Source: a virus. From it: a stretch of 35,126 nucleotides of DNA. The notes under the pieces are model-generated. The model was not told the DNA's origin. It ran no database searches and was given only the letters and a program-made list of their open reading frames with translations. The DNA lies in the IMG/VR virus record IMGVR_UViG_3300015360_000114, positions 1 to 35,126 of that record, one strand, 5' to 3'. Positions 11,867-19,885 of this stretch are shown piece after piece; positions within the stretch are counted from its first letter, which is position 1, and every line of letters starts with the position of its first letter. The position numbers and the translations under genes are program-made.

Positions 11867-12847
11867 TTAACGTGTATAGTGGCGTAGTGCCTTTTTCTTT
11901 GATTTGGTGAGTAGATTATCTCTTCCGCGCATCTCACTCCCGCATATATTGCATCTGTAACGCTGAAAACGTGAGGTGTTCGAGTGTGAAAAACCGTTTG
12001 CAGCGTACCGCCCACCACACTTGCATGGCGTATCAAGCGTATTATTATAGGTGGAAAAATTGATACTGCCGCCCCACGGTATTAATTTATTATATACAGC
12101 TTCAAGCGTTGAGATATCCTGCTTGTTGTATTTTTCCATAGCATCCCAAGCCGCTTTATTGCCTTTTAAAACCTCGCTCCACATCTCAAACCCTGGGAAA
12201 TTTTCGTGCTTTGATTTTTTACTTTCTGGGCACAATTGCGATGCGATATATTCAAGCTTATTTGATGTAAATTTAAAATGCTTTTTAGCTATCTCGAGAG
12301 TGTCAATTTGGCGGTAAGAAGATGGCGGCTGAAACCCATTTAATATAAATCGAGCGTTTAGTTTTTTTGTATCAAACATTTTAATATTGTGACCAATGGT
12401 GATATCAGCTTTATCCAGCAGCTCCCACATGCCCTTTAATAAACTTTTATCATCCTCAACATTTTTGGAATTCCTGTTGTCCTGATAAATAATTTCCTTA
12501 GATCCCATCCATTTTGCTGCCCAGGACAATATAGACCAGTCTTCTTTTATTTGATTTAACCCCACGTTTTGGTCCCACATACCCCAAACGTAAGAAAGCA
12601 AGGGAGAGGTTTCAATATCTAAAAACAAAACATTAAGCGGCTCTGGTTCTATAACCTCATCAACAACTGAGCGGCTAACCGCCATTGTAAATTCGGTCCA
12701 GGAATTGAAGGCTTCCTCGATCTCTTTTCTCTCATATTTTGAATCCGGGTGTGATAGGTATTCATTGCGGCTTGGCATCCTGCCCAGCTCACGGCGAACC
12801 TTTAAAAAGTTCTGAAATATTTCATGTGCTAATCCTTTAGCTGCCAT
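11867..12847 (-). CDS. DnaQ/RNase H-like 3'-5' exonuclease with C-terminal zinc ribbon
   Basis: 326 aa. Residues about 70-255 form a DEDD exonuclease domain of the YprB/RNase_H_2 type: Exo I FLDIETSP with D77 and E79, Exo II IGHNIKMFD with D159, and Exo III YNKQD with Y240 and D244, plus SWAAKWMG typical of phage members. Residues about 275-302 carry four Cys (CKC and CNIC), a zinc ribbon probably for nucleic-acid binding. The first 65 residues are a helical extension with MPSRNEY. Likely trims 3' ends in phage recombination or replication alongside the ERF-like and RusA-like proteins. Confidence 0.85.
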   Translation of the reverse strand: MAAKGLAHEIFQNFLKVRRELGRMPSRNEYLSHPDSKYERKEIEEAFNSWTEFTMAVSRSVVDEVIEPEPLNVLFLDIETSPLLSYVWGMWDQNVGLNQIKEDWSILSWAAKWMGSKEIIYQDNRNSKNVEDDKSLLKGMWELLDKADITIGHNIKMFDTKKLNARFILNGFQPPSSYRQIDTLEIAKKHFKFTSNKLEYIASQLCPESKKSKHENFPGFEMWSEVLKGNKAAWDAMEKYNKQDISTLEAVYNKLIPWGGSINFSTYNNTLDTPCKCGGRYAANGFSHSNTSRFQRYRCNICGSEMRGRDNLLTKSKKKALRHYTR

Positions 12848-12880
12848 TCTTTAAATACTGCTTTATATATCATACCGCGT

Positions 12881-12979
12881 CTATTTATATTTCTTTCTTA
12901 GGATTTTGCGCTTACGACGGTATTTTTGTTTTTTCATATCGGCTTTTGTTTGCCCGCATAGATGTTCTTCGTCTTTCAT
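12881..12979 (-). CDS. Tiny basic ORF
   Basis: 32 aa: MKDEEHLCGQTKADMKKQKYRRKRKILRKKYK. The second half is almost entirely Lys and Arg. It sits in the 150-bp gap between the HNH and exonuclease genes, preceded by ATAT and TATAAT-like sequence but no ribosome binding site. Could be a nucleic-acid-binding peptide, or chance. Confidence 0.35.
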   Translation of the reverse strand: MKDEEHLCGQTKADMKKQKYRRKRKILRKKYK

Positions 12980-12996
12980 GCAAATTATTATATCAA

Positions 12997-13251
12997 TCAA
13001 ACAATCTTACGCATCTTTTTTACGCCTAATTCATCGACTAATGCATACCCTTTAGCGCGTAAAACAGAATGCAAGTGTGGATATTTTACAAGAAATCTTG
13101 ACCATGATAGGTGCCCTTGTATCGTGTGACAGATCCTGCACATGTGAATCCAATACCTATCCTCGAAGCCCTGTCCGCTGCTTGCTCTTGTGACAATATG
13201 GCAGCGATCTAATTGCTCAAACCATTTTTTACAAGCCACGCATTCCTGCAT
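12997..13251 (-). CDS. HNH-type zinc protein, probable endonuclease
   Basis: 84 aa. Zinc knuckles CVAC (4-7) and CRIC-H (38-42) flank RCHIVTRASSGQGFEDRYWIH, an HNH-like beta-beta-alpha core with the Cys-His pair at 17-18. A C-terminal WSRFLVKYPHL segment is typical of small phage HNH proteins found in recombination regions. It starts 16 bp from the divergent rusA-like gene, with GAGGT about ten bases upstream. Cleavage activity is inferred, not shown. Confidence 0.7.
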   Translation of the reverse strand: MQECVACKKWFEQLDRCHIVTRASSGQGFEDRYWIHMCRICHTIQGHLSWSRFLVKYPHLHSVLRAKGYALVDELGVKKMRKIV

Positions 13252-13267
13252 ATGCTTATATTACCTC

Positions 13268-13750
13268 ATGAGCGAAGCCTTATTAATACAAAACTTTCCC
13301 CTGCCACCGTCGGAAAATGCCCTATTTGCCACCAACTTCAAAACAAAAAGAAGGTTCCCCACAAAGGATTATGGGCTTTATAAAGAGGGTTGCAGACAAT
13401 GGGGGATAGTTAACTCAAAATATTCCGCGCTGTTTCGTAAGATGCAAAAAGAAAACCCAGGTAAAATGGTCAAGGTTGATGTTTATTACGTTTTAAAATA
13501 TGAGAGAATTTTTACTAAAGATGGCAGACCAAAAAGACTAGATGCGTCTAATCGGAATAAAGCATTTCAAGACGAACTATCAAAGTTCCTCAATATAGAC
13601 GATTGCACAATATTTAATCTGGCTTGTGAGAAAGTATCTGGAGAAAAAGAATGTTGCGTGGTGATGATCTCTTTTATTAAGCCAATGACTTCTGTTGATC
13701 TTTTAAATTCTTTTAGTTATTCAAACGATGAGCCGTCAACAATCCAATAA
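13268..13750 (+). CDS. rusA: RusA-family Holliday junction resolvase
   Basis: 160 aa. LPLPPSENALF-like N-terminus (NFPLPPSENALF at 9-20) and the catalytic cluster LDASNRNKAFQDEL (D92, N95, K98, D102) followed by NIDD (111-112), as in RusA. It would resolve four-way junctions during phage recombination. It is the only confident gene on the plus strand. ATG 13268 aligns with family starts; no clear ribosome binding site is present. Its start is divergent from the HNH gene with 16 bp between. Its stop directly abuts the 3' CCA of the tRNA-like gene on the opposite strand. Confidence 0.8.
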   Translation: MSEALLIQNFPLPPSENALFATNFKTKRRFPTKDYGLYKEGCRQWGIVNSKYSALFRKMQKENPGKMVKVDVYYVLKYERIFTKDGRPKRLDASNRNKAFQDELSKFLNIDDCTIFNLACEKVSGEKECCVVMISFIKPMTSVDLLNSFSYSNDEPSTIQ

Positions 13751-13828
13751 TGGATCCCTTGGATGGCGTCGAACCATCATCTCAAACCACTAGGATAGTT
13801 TGCGCTCTACCATTTGAGCTACAAGGGC
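13751..13828 (-). tRNA. tRNA-like gene with enlarged anticodon loop
   Basis: 78 nt with encoded CCA. Acceptor GCCCTTG/CAAGGGA (six of seven pairs, G1-A72 mismatch), D arm GCTC-AAATGGTA-GAGC, T arm GATGG-TTCGACG-CCATC (perfect), four-base variable loop, U at 73. The anticodon stem CAAAC/GTTTG encloses ten bases, TATCCTAGTG, instead of seven. Pairing T-G gives six stem pairs and an eight-base loop ATCCTAGT; pairing one more leaves six. U33 followed by CCU or CCUA is possible, so Arg-CCU or an extended-loop tRNA, or a decayed gene. It overlaps the last codons of the lipoprotein gene. Confidence 0.6.
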
Positions 13829-14190
13829 AAAAATGAAACTTTTTTATACGCTCGAGCGGCTTTTTTTTGAATCACAGCAGCACCCTTTACAGCGTCTTTA
13901 ATAATATCTTTTTGCTCTGCTGTGCATTTATTTGAGCCAGCGCACAGTTTTTCCAGCGCGTTTTTAATATTCATAAAGCCCTTGGAAGGCTCCACCGTAG
14001 CGCTGCAAGTTTGACCTATTCTTAAGCGGTTCCACTCGTAGCTGTCTAGGGATTTTTCCCCATTGGATAAAGTATAAAAGCACTCCGCGCCAAACCTGCC
14101 CGCATCCACGCACCATAAATCATCGGATATTTTAATCCTAGAGCATGAACTAAGAACGAAGAGTAATATTAATAAGCTTTTTAGCTGCAC
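13819..14190 (-). CDS. Putative lipoprotein
   Basis: 123 aa. GTG start (14190) with GGGAGGAG seven bases upstream is far better than the longer open frame. The N-terminus QLKSLLILLFVLSSC is a lipoprotein signal: hydrophobic helix then lipobox LSSC with Cys16, followed by SRIKISDD. The mature part has Cys residues (CVDAG, ECFYT, TCSAT, LCAGSNKCT), likely disulfides, and an Ala/Lys helix at the C-end. In a lysis region this could be an outer-membrane spanin or a superinfection-exclusion lipoprotein; neither is shown. The last codons lie inside the tRNA-like gene. Confidence 0.65.
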   Translation of the reverse strand: MQLKSLLILLFVLSSCSRIKISDDLWCVDAGRFGAECFYTLSNGEKSLDSYEWNRLRIGQTCSATVEPSKGFMNIKNALEKLCAGSNKCTAEQKDIIKDAVKGAAVIQKKAARAYKKVSFLPL

Positions 14191-14509
14191 GTCTAAACTC
14201 CTCCCTATCGATTGGATTCCACACACCCGATTCCTGTGCGCCAATCATTTTCCTGGCTTCTAAACCGTAAGCTTTATATGCCTCAGCATTTATACTATCG
14301 ATATTTAAATTTACCCCAAGAGTAACCATAAATAATAACAGGGGTTCAACAAGGTACTTATCCGCCAAGTATAAAACAACATCGCGAATAACTGGCCAAC
14401 CTAAAACAGGTACGGTTATCATCAATTTAGCTATGTATTTTTCAATTACATTATTCCAAATTAATTGATGAACTGTATCGGTAAGTCTTTGATTATAACT
14501 TTGAGACAC
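14150..14509 (-). CDS. Putative membrane-associated protein of the lysis region
   Basis: 119 aa. Two hydrophobic stretches (AKLMITVPVLGWPVI near 28-42 and LVEPLLLFMVTLGVNL near 53-68) flank VLYLADKY, so one or two membrane segments, with a charged C-terminal helix. GTG start at 14509 with AGGTGG upstream. Position beside other small membrane proteins suggests a lysis role; no family recognised. Confidence 0.5.
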   Translation of the reverse strand: MSQSYNQRLTDTVHQLIWNNVIEKYIAKLMITVPVLGWPVIRDVVLYLADKYLVEPLLLFMVTLGVNLNIDSINAEAYKAYGLEARKMIGAQESGVWNPIDREEFRRAAKKLINITLRS

Positions 14510-14527
14510 AGCCCACCTCTATTTAAT

Positions 14528-14905
14528 TTAAAGAGCCTTAAGAGCAGCTTTAACGATATCAAAAATTACATCATCAACCTGGCCAGGAATTTTGGCCTTA
14601 AGTTCATCGATAAAATAATCAACGGAAATACCAGCGGAAAGACTTGCAGCGCCACCCGATCCAACATAATCACCAACGATCTTAATCAGACCGCCAGAAA
14701 TTACCAACTTCATATCAAATTCTTTACCATCTACAATTACTTTTTCCATAACGCCCCCTATATTTTGTTGCACTTGAATAGATTCGTTTGAACCTCTACG
14801 CAGTTTTCCACGAATACTTGCGACGAACAAGAGGATAAAAAAGCTACCAATATCGAAAATGTAAGGCCGCAAATAATCCAATAAATGCCTAAGCTTTTCA
14901 TTCAT
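14528..14905 (-). CDS. TM-anchored protein, possible fusion of two genes
   Basis: 125 aa. Residues 1-45 carry one membrane helix (FDIGSFFILLFVASI) followed by basic RGKLRRGS. From residue 53 a separate soluble domain begins (MEKVIVDGKEFDMKLVISGG, then KIPGQVDDVIFDIVKAAL), familiar from phage lysis-region proteins. Its ATG at 14749 has GGGGG four bases upstream in the same frame, so a 73-aa product may also be made. Either a membrane-anchored fusion or two overlapping products. The main ATG overlaps the previous stop. Confidence 0.55.
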   Translation of the reverse strand: MNEKLRHLLDYLRPYIFDIGSFFILLFVASIRGKLRRGSNESIQVQQNIGGVMEKVIVDGKEFDMKLVISGGLIKIVGDYVGSGGAASLSAGISVDYFIDELKAKIPGQVDDVIFDIVKAALKAL

Positions 14906-15096
14906 TTCCTCCCTAACTCTCTATTTTTTATCTCCCTAATATCCGTTCTTATCTCTGATAAAATATCAATCACGTTTTCGTGTTTTAACTCCACATATTC
15001 TTTTGTGGCAAATGCCTGGAACATAAACATTAGACAAGCTAAAGCGATTGTTGCCGCCCAGATCAAAGCTTCAAATTGTTTGAACCAATTACCCAT
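14902..15096 (-). CDS. Small one-TM coiled-coil protein, holin or inner-spanin-like
   Basis: 64 aa. One membrane helix (LIWAATIALACLMFMFQAF, about 10-28) followed by a helical, heptad-like tail (YVELKHENVIDILSEIRTDIREIK). This is the layout of a short inner-membrane spanin or an XhlA-like holin partner. AAGGT precedes ATG 15096. Coupled to the next gene (ATGA). Confidence 0.6.
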   Translation of the reverse strand: MGNWFKQFEALIWAATIALACLMFMFQAFATKEYVELKHENVIDILSEIRTDIREIKNRELGRK

Positions 15097-15105
15097 AAAA
15101 TTACC

Positions 15106-15423
15106 TTATGCCACGACTATTGCCCCAACCAGGTCGGCGCACCCCTTATGCGTACCAACTCCATTTATATTTGGAATATCAGAATTAGCAAAAGCTAATA
15201 CCTTAGTATGAAGCCACTGGATTAGATTGCCTTGAATCTCTTGTGGCGTGATTGTAAATGTAAAACTATGGCCGCGATCTAGTGGAATGGTTTTTGTGTT
15301 ATCTTTATAAAGTGAAAGCACTACATCCACGCGCATGGAATCAGAATTGAATTGAAGCTTGGATGCCTTCCAATAATCTCCGACTGATCCATTTGCTAAT
15401 ATCTTTTCTTTTTGAAATGGCAC
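15106..15423 (-). CDS. Hypothetical protein after the tail module
   Basis: 105 aa, beta-rich (FTFTITPQEIQGNLIQWLHTKVLAF, GTHKGCADLVGAIVVA). GTG start with AGGA upstream. Similar small proteins are often found between fibre and lysis genes. Function unknown. Confidence 0.5.
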   Translation of the reverse strand: MPFQKEKILANGSVGDYWKASKLQFNSDSMRVDVVLSLYKDNTKTIPLDRGHSFTFTITPQEIQGNLIQWLHTKVLAFANSDIPNINGVGTHKGCADLVGAIVVA

Positions 15424-15436
15424 TTGTAATCCTAGT

Positions 15437-16801
15437 TTATTGACACGTTAAATAGACTTCTCCATCCGTTGCTACTCCACCAACTGCACGAATCATCGAA
15501 ACAGCGGTTGTTGAAGAACCAGAAGAAAAATTACAAGCACCAATACTTGCACCAATATTACTGCATTGGCAGTTTGGTGCGCTACCAAACGGAGTAGTAA
15601 AATTAGCTGTGCATTTTCCCGCATCTGTAATCACACTAGAGGTTGCAGCAAGCCAAGTTCCAGGATTGGATGTTATCGTGGGAGCTACGCTATAAGCCGA
15701 AGCCGCAACTGTAAAGTTTGATGTAAATCGGGCATTATTAGAAAGTCTAAATTCATCTATATGACCGGAAAACCCGGTCGTATTTGTGGCGGAATATCCG
15801 ATTCTTACTTGTTGCTGGCTATAATCATAAGAGTCCGTTGCAGTAGCTACGCTCACACCGTCTATATACAAAGCAAACGCGGTTCCATTTCTTACAAATG
15901 CGTAGTGATGCCAAGCGTTCGCCGTGGGAGTAGCGGCAACAACAACATCAGTACCGCCACCGTTTGAACTTTGCCAGCGGATATTGGCACCAACTATTTG
16001 AACCTGCCAAGTATTACCGCCACCATCTCGGCTGGAAGCTATAACGTGCCCGCTTGTAAAAACCGTAGCGTAAGCCCAAAAATCAACCGTAAAGCTTCCG
16101 GTTCCAAAAGCTGTTGGGGAATATTGCCAACCGGCATTCAATGCATTTTGAAAATATGATCCAGCTCCAAATTTAATCTGCCCAACATCTCCAGATGTTG
16201 CCGATCCGTAAGAAGATTGAGAAACTTTATTTGGGCTATAATCATAAGCAACAGATTGATCAAAGGTCACAAGCAATAATGTATTAGCATCGGCAGAAGG
16301 CCGTGAGCATGCAAGTCGTGCTGCGTATGAGGTTGTGCCGCCACCGGTTCCGTTTGCAGCAGAAGTTAACCTGCCCTTAGCATCTACGGTGATATTTGCA
16401 TTTGTATAAGCACCAGCGGTAACGGCGGTATTTGCAAGCGTAGCCGCAAACGATCCAGTTCCAGAACCCGTCACATCTCCCGTTAGGGTTATCGTTTGAT
16501 CTCCGGTATTAGTTCCAGATAAAGCAACGGCGCTCCAATCAACAACCCCTGCGTTAACTGTTAAATAACGTCCGTTCGCCCCAACAGGTAATCTAGTCGG
16601 CAATCCGCTTGCTCCACCCTTTATAATATCCTCAGCCGTGGTCATCGGGTTATTTCCAAGAGTTCCACCAGCCCCCGGCATCGTCCATGTTTTAGTCCTA
16701 TCACTAGACCTAACCTGATCACCGATCAGAACAGTAGCGGCCACGGCATAACCAGAAAAGATAAGCGCTAAAATAGTAACCGGCAAAATCTTTTTCATCA
16801 T
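15437..16801 (-). CDS. Fibre/receptor-binding-like protein with LamG domain and signal peptide
   Basis: 454 aa. The first 22 residues ([21 protein letters not shown] plus A) are a textbook Sec signal with AVA-A cleavage, very unusual for a virion protein. Residues about 95-155 carry the tail-fibre motif [17 protein letters not shown] and [15 protein letters not shown]. Residues about 165-365 form a concanavalin A-like/LamG sugar-binding fold ([37 protein letters not shown]). The C-terminus has several cysteines (GKCTANF, NCQCSN, GACNF, LTCQ). Either a fibre that binds the cell surface or a secreted lectin. ATGA overlap with the gene above. Confidence 0.75.
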   Translation of the reverse strand: MMKKILPVTILALIFSGYAVAATVLIGDQVRSSDRTKTWTMPGAGGTLGNNPMTTAEDIIKGGASGLPTRLPVGANGRYLTVNAGVVDWSAVALSGTNTGDQTITLTGDVTGSGTGSFAATLANTAVTAGAYTNANITVDAKGRLTSAANGTGGGTTSYAARLACSRPSADANTLLLVTFDQSVAYDYSPNKVSQSSYGSATSGDVGQIKFGAGSYFQNALNAGWQYSPTAFGTGSFTVDFWAYATVFTSGHVIASSRDGGGNTWQVQIVGANIRWQSSNGGGTDVVVAATPTANAWHHYAFVRNGTAFALYIDGVSVATATDSYDYSQQQVRIGYSATNTTGFSGHIDEFRLSNNARFTSNFTVAASAYSVAPTITSNPGTWLAATSSVITDAGKCTANFTTPFGSAPNCQCSNIGASIGACNFSSGSSTTAVSMIRAVGGVATDGEVYLTCQ

Positions 16802-17247
16802 AAATTATTCCTCGAAACTTCAACCCATTTAGCCTGTGCGGCATCCCAATTATAAATAGTTATAGAATTATCCACCATCACATCAAGGCCATTTTTAATT
16901 AGCCCGTTGCCCGTGTCTATGGATACAGTATTTGTATCAGAGCACCCGATTAGCATAATTTGCTGGCCTTCAAATGTTCCGGCCTGAATCCTTGGGTTTG
17001 CTGTAAGAGTAACGGGGCCAGCTGAGCCTTGAATATATTTTTTGATATAGGAAGAACCAACCGCAAACGGAATTGTGGTTCCAGCAATTACGCTATAAGG
17101 GGAAGAATGCGAACCCTCGATAACATTAGAATATATAGCATCAGCATAGCCCTTAGTAATAAGATCATTTGCCAAAGTAGGAGTTCCAGCATCCGGCTGC
17201 ACTGAACTTTCTATCCCCGTAACAAATTCAAGTAATCTAGATTGCAT
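16798..17247 (-). CDS. Tail-fibre-associated protein
   Basis: 149 aa. [13 protein letters not shown] resembles the neck of phage fibre proteins; [19 protein letters not shown] and [15 protein letters not shown] are a recurrent phage fibre-domain pattern. GGAG before ATG 17247. Likely a baseplate-to-fibre linker or small fibre. Confidence 0.6.
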   Translation of the reverse strand: MQSRLLEFVTGIESSVQPDAGTPTLANDLITKGYADAIYSNVIEGSHSSPYSVIAGTTIPFAVGSSYIKKYIQGSAGPVTLTANPRIQAGTFEGQQIMLIGCSDTNTVSIDTGNGLIKNGLDVMVDNSITIYNWDAAQAKWVEVSRNNL

Positions 17248-19398
17248 TTACCACTCCCCCGCCCTGTCTTGTATTGCTTTTTGATCTTCTAATTTAATTG
17301 TCACACCATTAGTTGACTTTTGCACCTCTATTAAACTCAATGTTCTTTGTCTGTTAACACTAAATTCAAAATCAAAGCCCGGCAGCTGTTCCTTGCTTAT
17401 CTGATAGGTAGCACTAAGATTAGTCTTATCTATAAAATCATCGCCTAGGTTGATCTCATAAAATGCCCGCCTATCGCCTAAAACGATTGCATACCTATCA
17501 GCCATTTTCTGAGCCTGAACCTTATCATATTGCAAGAGCGAGGCGGAATATTGGCTTGTTACTTGATGTAAATCCCTGGCTATATAATTTGAAGCGTTAA
17601 CAAAAACATTAGGTAATAAAAGATCAACTCGAACCGATGTGCGTTCTTTTTTAAAATAATTAAAAGACACGGTATCGTATAAATCACTATAGTCGTGGTT
17701 ATATGAATAATTGTAATACTCTTCCTCGGTAGCAGAATAACCAACGCCTGGTTGAGGTCCATTTTCTATAAGGCCAAGCTTCATATCTGCGCCAAATTGA
17801 ATAAAAGAAAGCCGCCACATCATAGAAGATAAAATAGGCAGGATGATATCTATGAACTTTGGCAGCTTTGATGCGTCGTGCATCGATGGAATAGCGTAGC
17901 CTAAATCATGAGATGAATCCCCCGCCGTGTCAAATGTTGAAATATCTATGTCTTGCAGCGGGAATGAGGAATCAGATATCGCCTGGTAAAGTAAAGAAAT
18001 AGCCTCGGCTCTTATCCCGCCATTTTCCGATACTAGGCCAACAGGACTTGCGTCTTGAAAAAGATCTATATCCTTACGCCCATAAACCCGAACGTAGATA
18101 TTATCAAAAGCTGGGTCAAATATGGAATGGGTGTAACCTATCGCGGCCTCCCAATTATTTTCCATCAATAACCCATTTGTAGAAACAGCATCGCCGATGG
18201 ATATGTAATCCCTTCCAGGGTGAAGCTGCCACGTTACGCCATCGCGATCTTCTATAATAACCCTCGCGATATCATATCTGGTCAATGTATCGGCAGCGGT
18301 AAATGTTCTCGCGCCAAGAGATGGATGATCTATGTAGTTTGATATTCTATTTACCGCATTAACAACCGTTCTATAAGTAACTCCATTATTTACAATGATT
18401 ACCCAATCGCCAACATTCAAAACTGGAACTGTGGTTAAAAATGTTCTGGTTGCTGTATTTGCCATGGCGTTATCCACCATTTGGAAAATACTTCCTGGAG
18501 TTCCGGTAAATAAAGAATGCGTTAGCCATTTTCTGTTATTACTTGTTGATGCGGCAACATTGTAATCTACATTCACGGGCCTAAACCCATCTACCATTCC
18601 ATGAACTTCTCTAATAAACCATTCTTTACCTAAACCATTTGCATATGCGGCTGGCTCTAATAGCGGGAATGTAGCAACTGTGTATCTAACATGGCTCGCG
18701 CTTGGCCTTGTTTTTAAAAAGTCATATTCACGCGAAAAGAACCTATTATAATCGACAGTAGATATGCTTAAAATATTATCCGAATCAACAAATATATTAG
18801 ACGTAAAGCCTAAGAAAACTTTTAATGATGATGCAAATTTTCCATCTATATAATTAGAAACATATGCAGACACCTCGCTAAAATTGAAAGACGTGTCGTG
18901 TAGTATCTCATTTAATAATCCATCTGCGTTGGAGTATCTAATCACTGCCTGGCTAAGAGGAACAAAACCATATAATGTATCAGATGAACCATTTTGGCTT
19001 TGTGGTAAAGATATCAATCCAGGAAGCCATTCGGCATTATAACTTGTGGAGTCTATTGGATCAGATGGCCCAACAAAATCCTTAGCAGATAGTGTCAATA
19101 AGAATTTAACTGTAACTCCAGCGTAATTATTTAGACCTGGATCGTTTGCGTCGCCGATATAAAGCAGCTTATTTTCTGAATCATAAAAATATGAATTATC
19201 GACAACAGCACTAATACTTGCGGCTTGAGTGTATTCAAGAGAGTTAACTAATGATTCAGAAACACCTAAAACAGGGTAATCCATACGCGCAGACCATATT
19301 TGTTGTGGCGGCACTGGCCCCGGACCCACAAGCGTCCATTGCAATATTCTTCTTCTGGGCTTAATAACAACCTGCCCGAATTTTTCAATCCTATGCAT
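17248..19398 (-). CDS. Putative tail tip / host-contact protein
   Basis: 716 aa, the largest protein after the fibre, tape measure and tube group in this operon, mixed alpha/beta with little repetition. By position (third gene after the tape measure) it should be a distal tail-tip or baseplate-hub protein. Segments such as PVLGVSESLVNSLEYTQA near the start and EWFIREVHGMVDGFRPVNVDYN in the middle are not diagnostic to me. Start overlaps the previous gene by eight bases. Confidence 0.55.
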   Translation of the reverse strand: MHRIEKFGQVVIKPRRRILQWTLVGPGPVPPQQIWSARMDYPVLGVSESLVNSLEYTQAASISAVVDNSYFYDSENKLLYIGDANDPGLNNYAGVTVKFLLTLSAKDFVGPSDPIDSTSYNAEWLPGLISLPQSQNGSSDTLYGFVPLSQAVIRYSNADGLLNEILHDTSFNFSEVSAYVSNYIDGKFASSLKVFLGFTSNIFVDSDNILSISTVDYNRFFSREYDFLKTRPSASHVRYTVATFPLLEPAAYANGLGKEWFIREVHGMVDGFRPVNVDYNVAASTSNNRKWLTHSLFTGTPGSIFQMVDNAMANTATRTFLTTVPVLNVGDWVIIVNNGVTYRTVVNAVNRISNYIDHPSLGARTFTAADTLTRYDIARVIIEDRDGVTWQLHPGRDYISIGDAVSTNGLLMENNWEAAIGYTHSIFDPAFDNIYVRVYGRKDIDLFQDASPVGLVSENGGIRAEAISLLYQAISDSSFPLQDIDISTFDTAGDSSHDLGYAIPSMHDASKLPKFIDIILPILSSMMWRLSFIQFGADMKLGLIENGPQPGVGYSATEEEYYNYSYNHDYSDLYDTVSFNYFKKERTSVRVDLLLPNVFVNASNYIARDLHQVTSQYSASLLQYDKVQAQKMADRYAIVLGDRRAFYEINLGDDFIDKTNLSATYQISKEQLPGFDFEFSVNRQRTLSLIEVQKSTNGVTIKLEDQKAIQDRAGEW

Positions 19399-19885
19399 TA
19401 TATTGCTCCGAACCTAAAATACTTATTTCAAACGGCGTATTATCTCCAGACTTTGCAGACGTATCTAGTCCATATAAATATTGAGGATCGGGATAACCTT
19501 GGCGCATACCGATATATGAGGAATCATTCCCAGTGTATCCGGTTATCCTCAATGTGAGGTTATAGTGTGAATTGTATTTCAAGAATAAATCGTTAAATGA
19601 AAACCCAGCTATTTTGTACGCATGATTTTCGATAAGAAGCATGGATGCTTTTGTATACGAATTAGTGCTTGTTGCGATTAATTTTGTTGGCCCAGATAAG
19701 TCACTCCATAGCTCAAGAGATATATCAGTAAATATGGGGTTATTATAAAAAACCAAACCAACACTGGCCCCGCTAAATATTAAATACTTTCCAAAGGTTT
19801 TTGGCTTGAACTTCTGATACACGGTGGGAATTGCAGCGGCATTGTCTGCTGTTGAAATTGGCTTTACAATCATTCTCCAGCTCAT
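19391..19885 (-). CDS. Putative minor tail protein
   Basis: 164 aa, beta-rich (FKPKTFGKYLIFSGASVGLVF, TLRITGYTGND). ATG 19885 overlaps the stop of the distal-tail-like gene. Assigned to the tail by position only. Confidence 0.5.
   Translation of the reverse strand: MSWRMIVKPISTADNAAAIPTVYQKFKPKTFGKYLIFSGASVGLVFYNNPIFTDISLELWSDLSGPTKLIATSTNSYTKASMLLIENHAYKIAGFSFNDLFLKYNSHYNLTLRITGYTGNDSSYIGMRQGYPDPQYLYGLDTSAKSGDNTPFEISILGSEQYNA

Noticed and set aside
13751-13828. tRNA end as an integration site (attP)
   Set aside because: No integrase gene and no second copy of the tRNA 3' end was found in the window.
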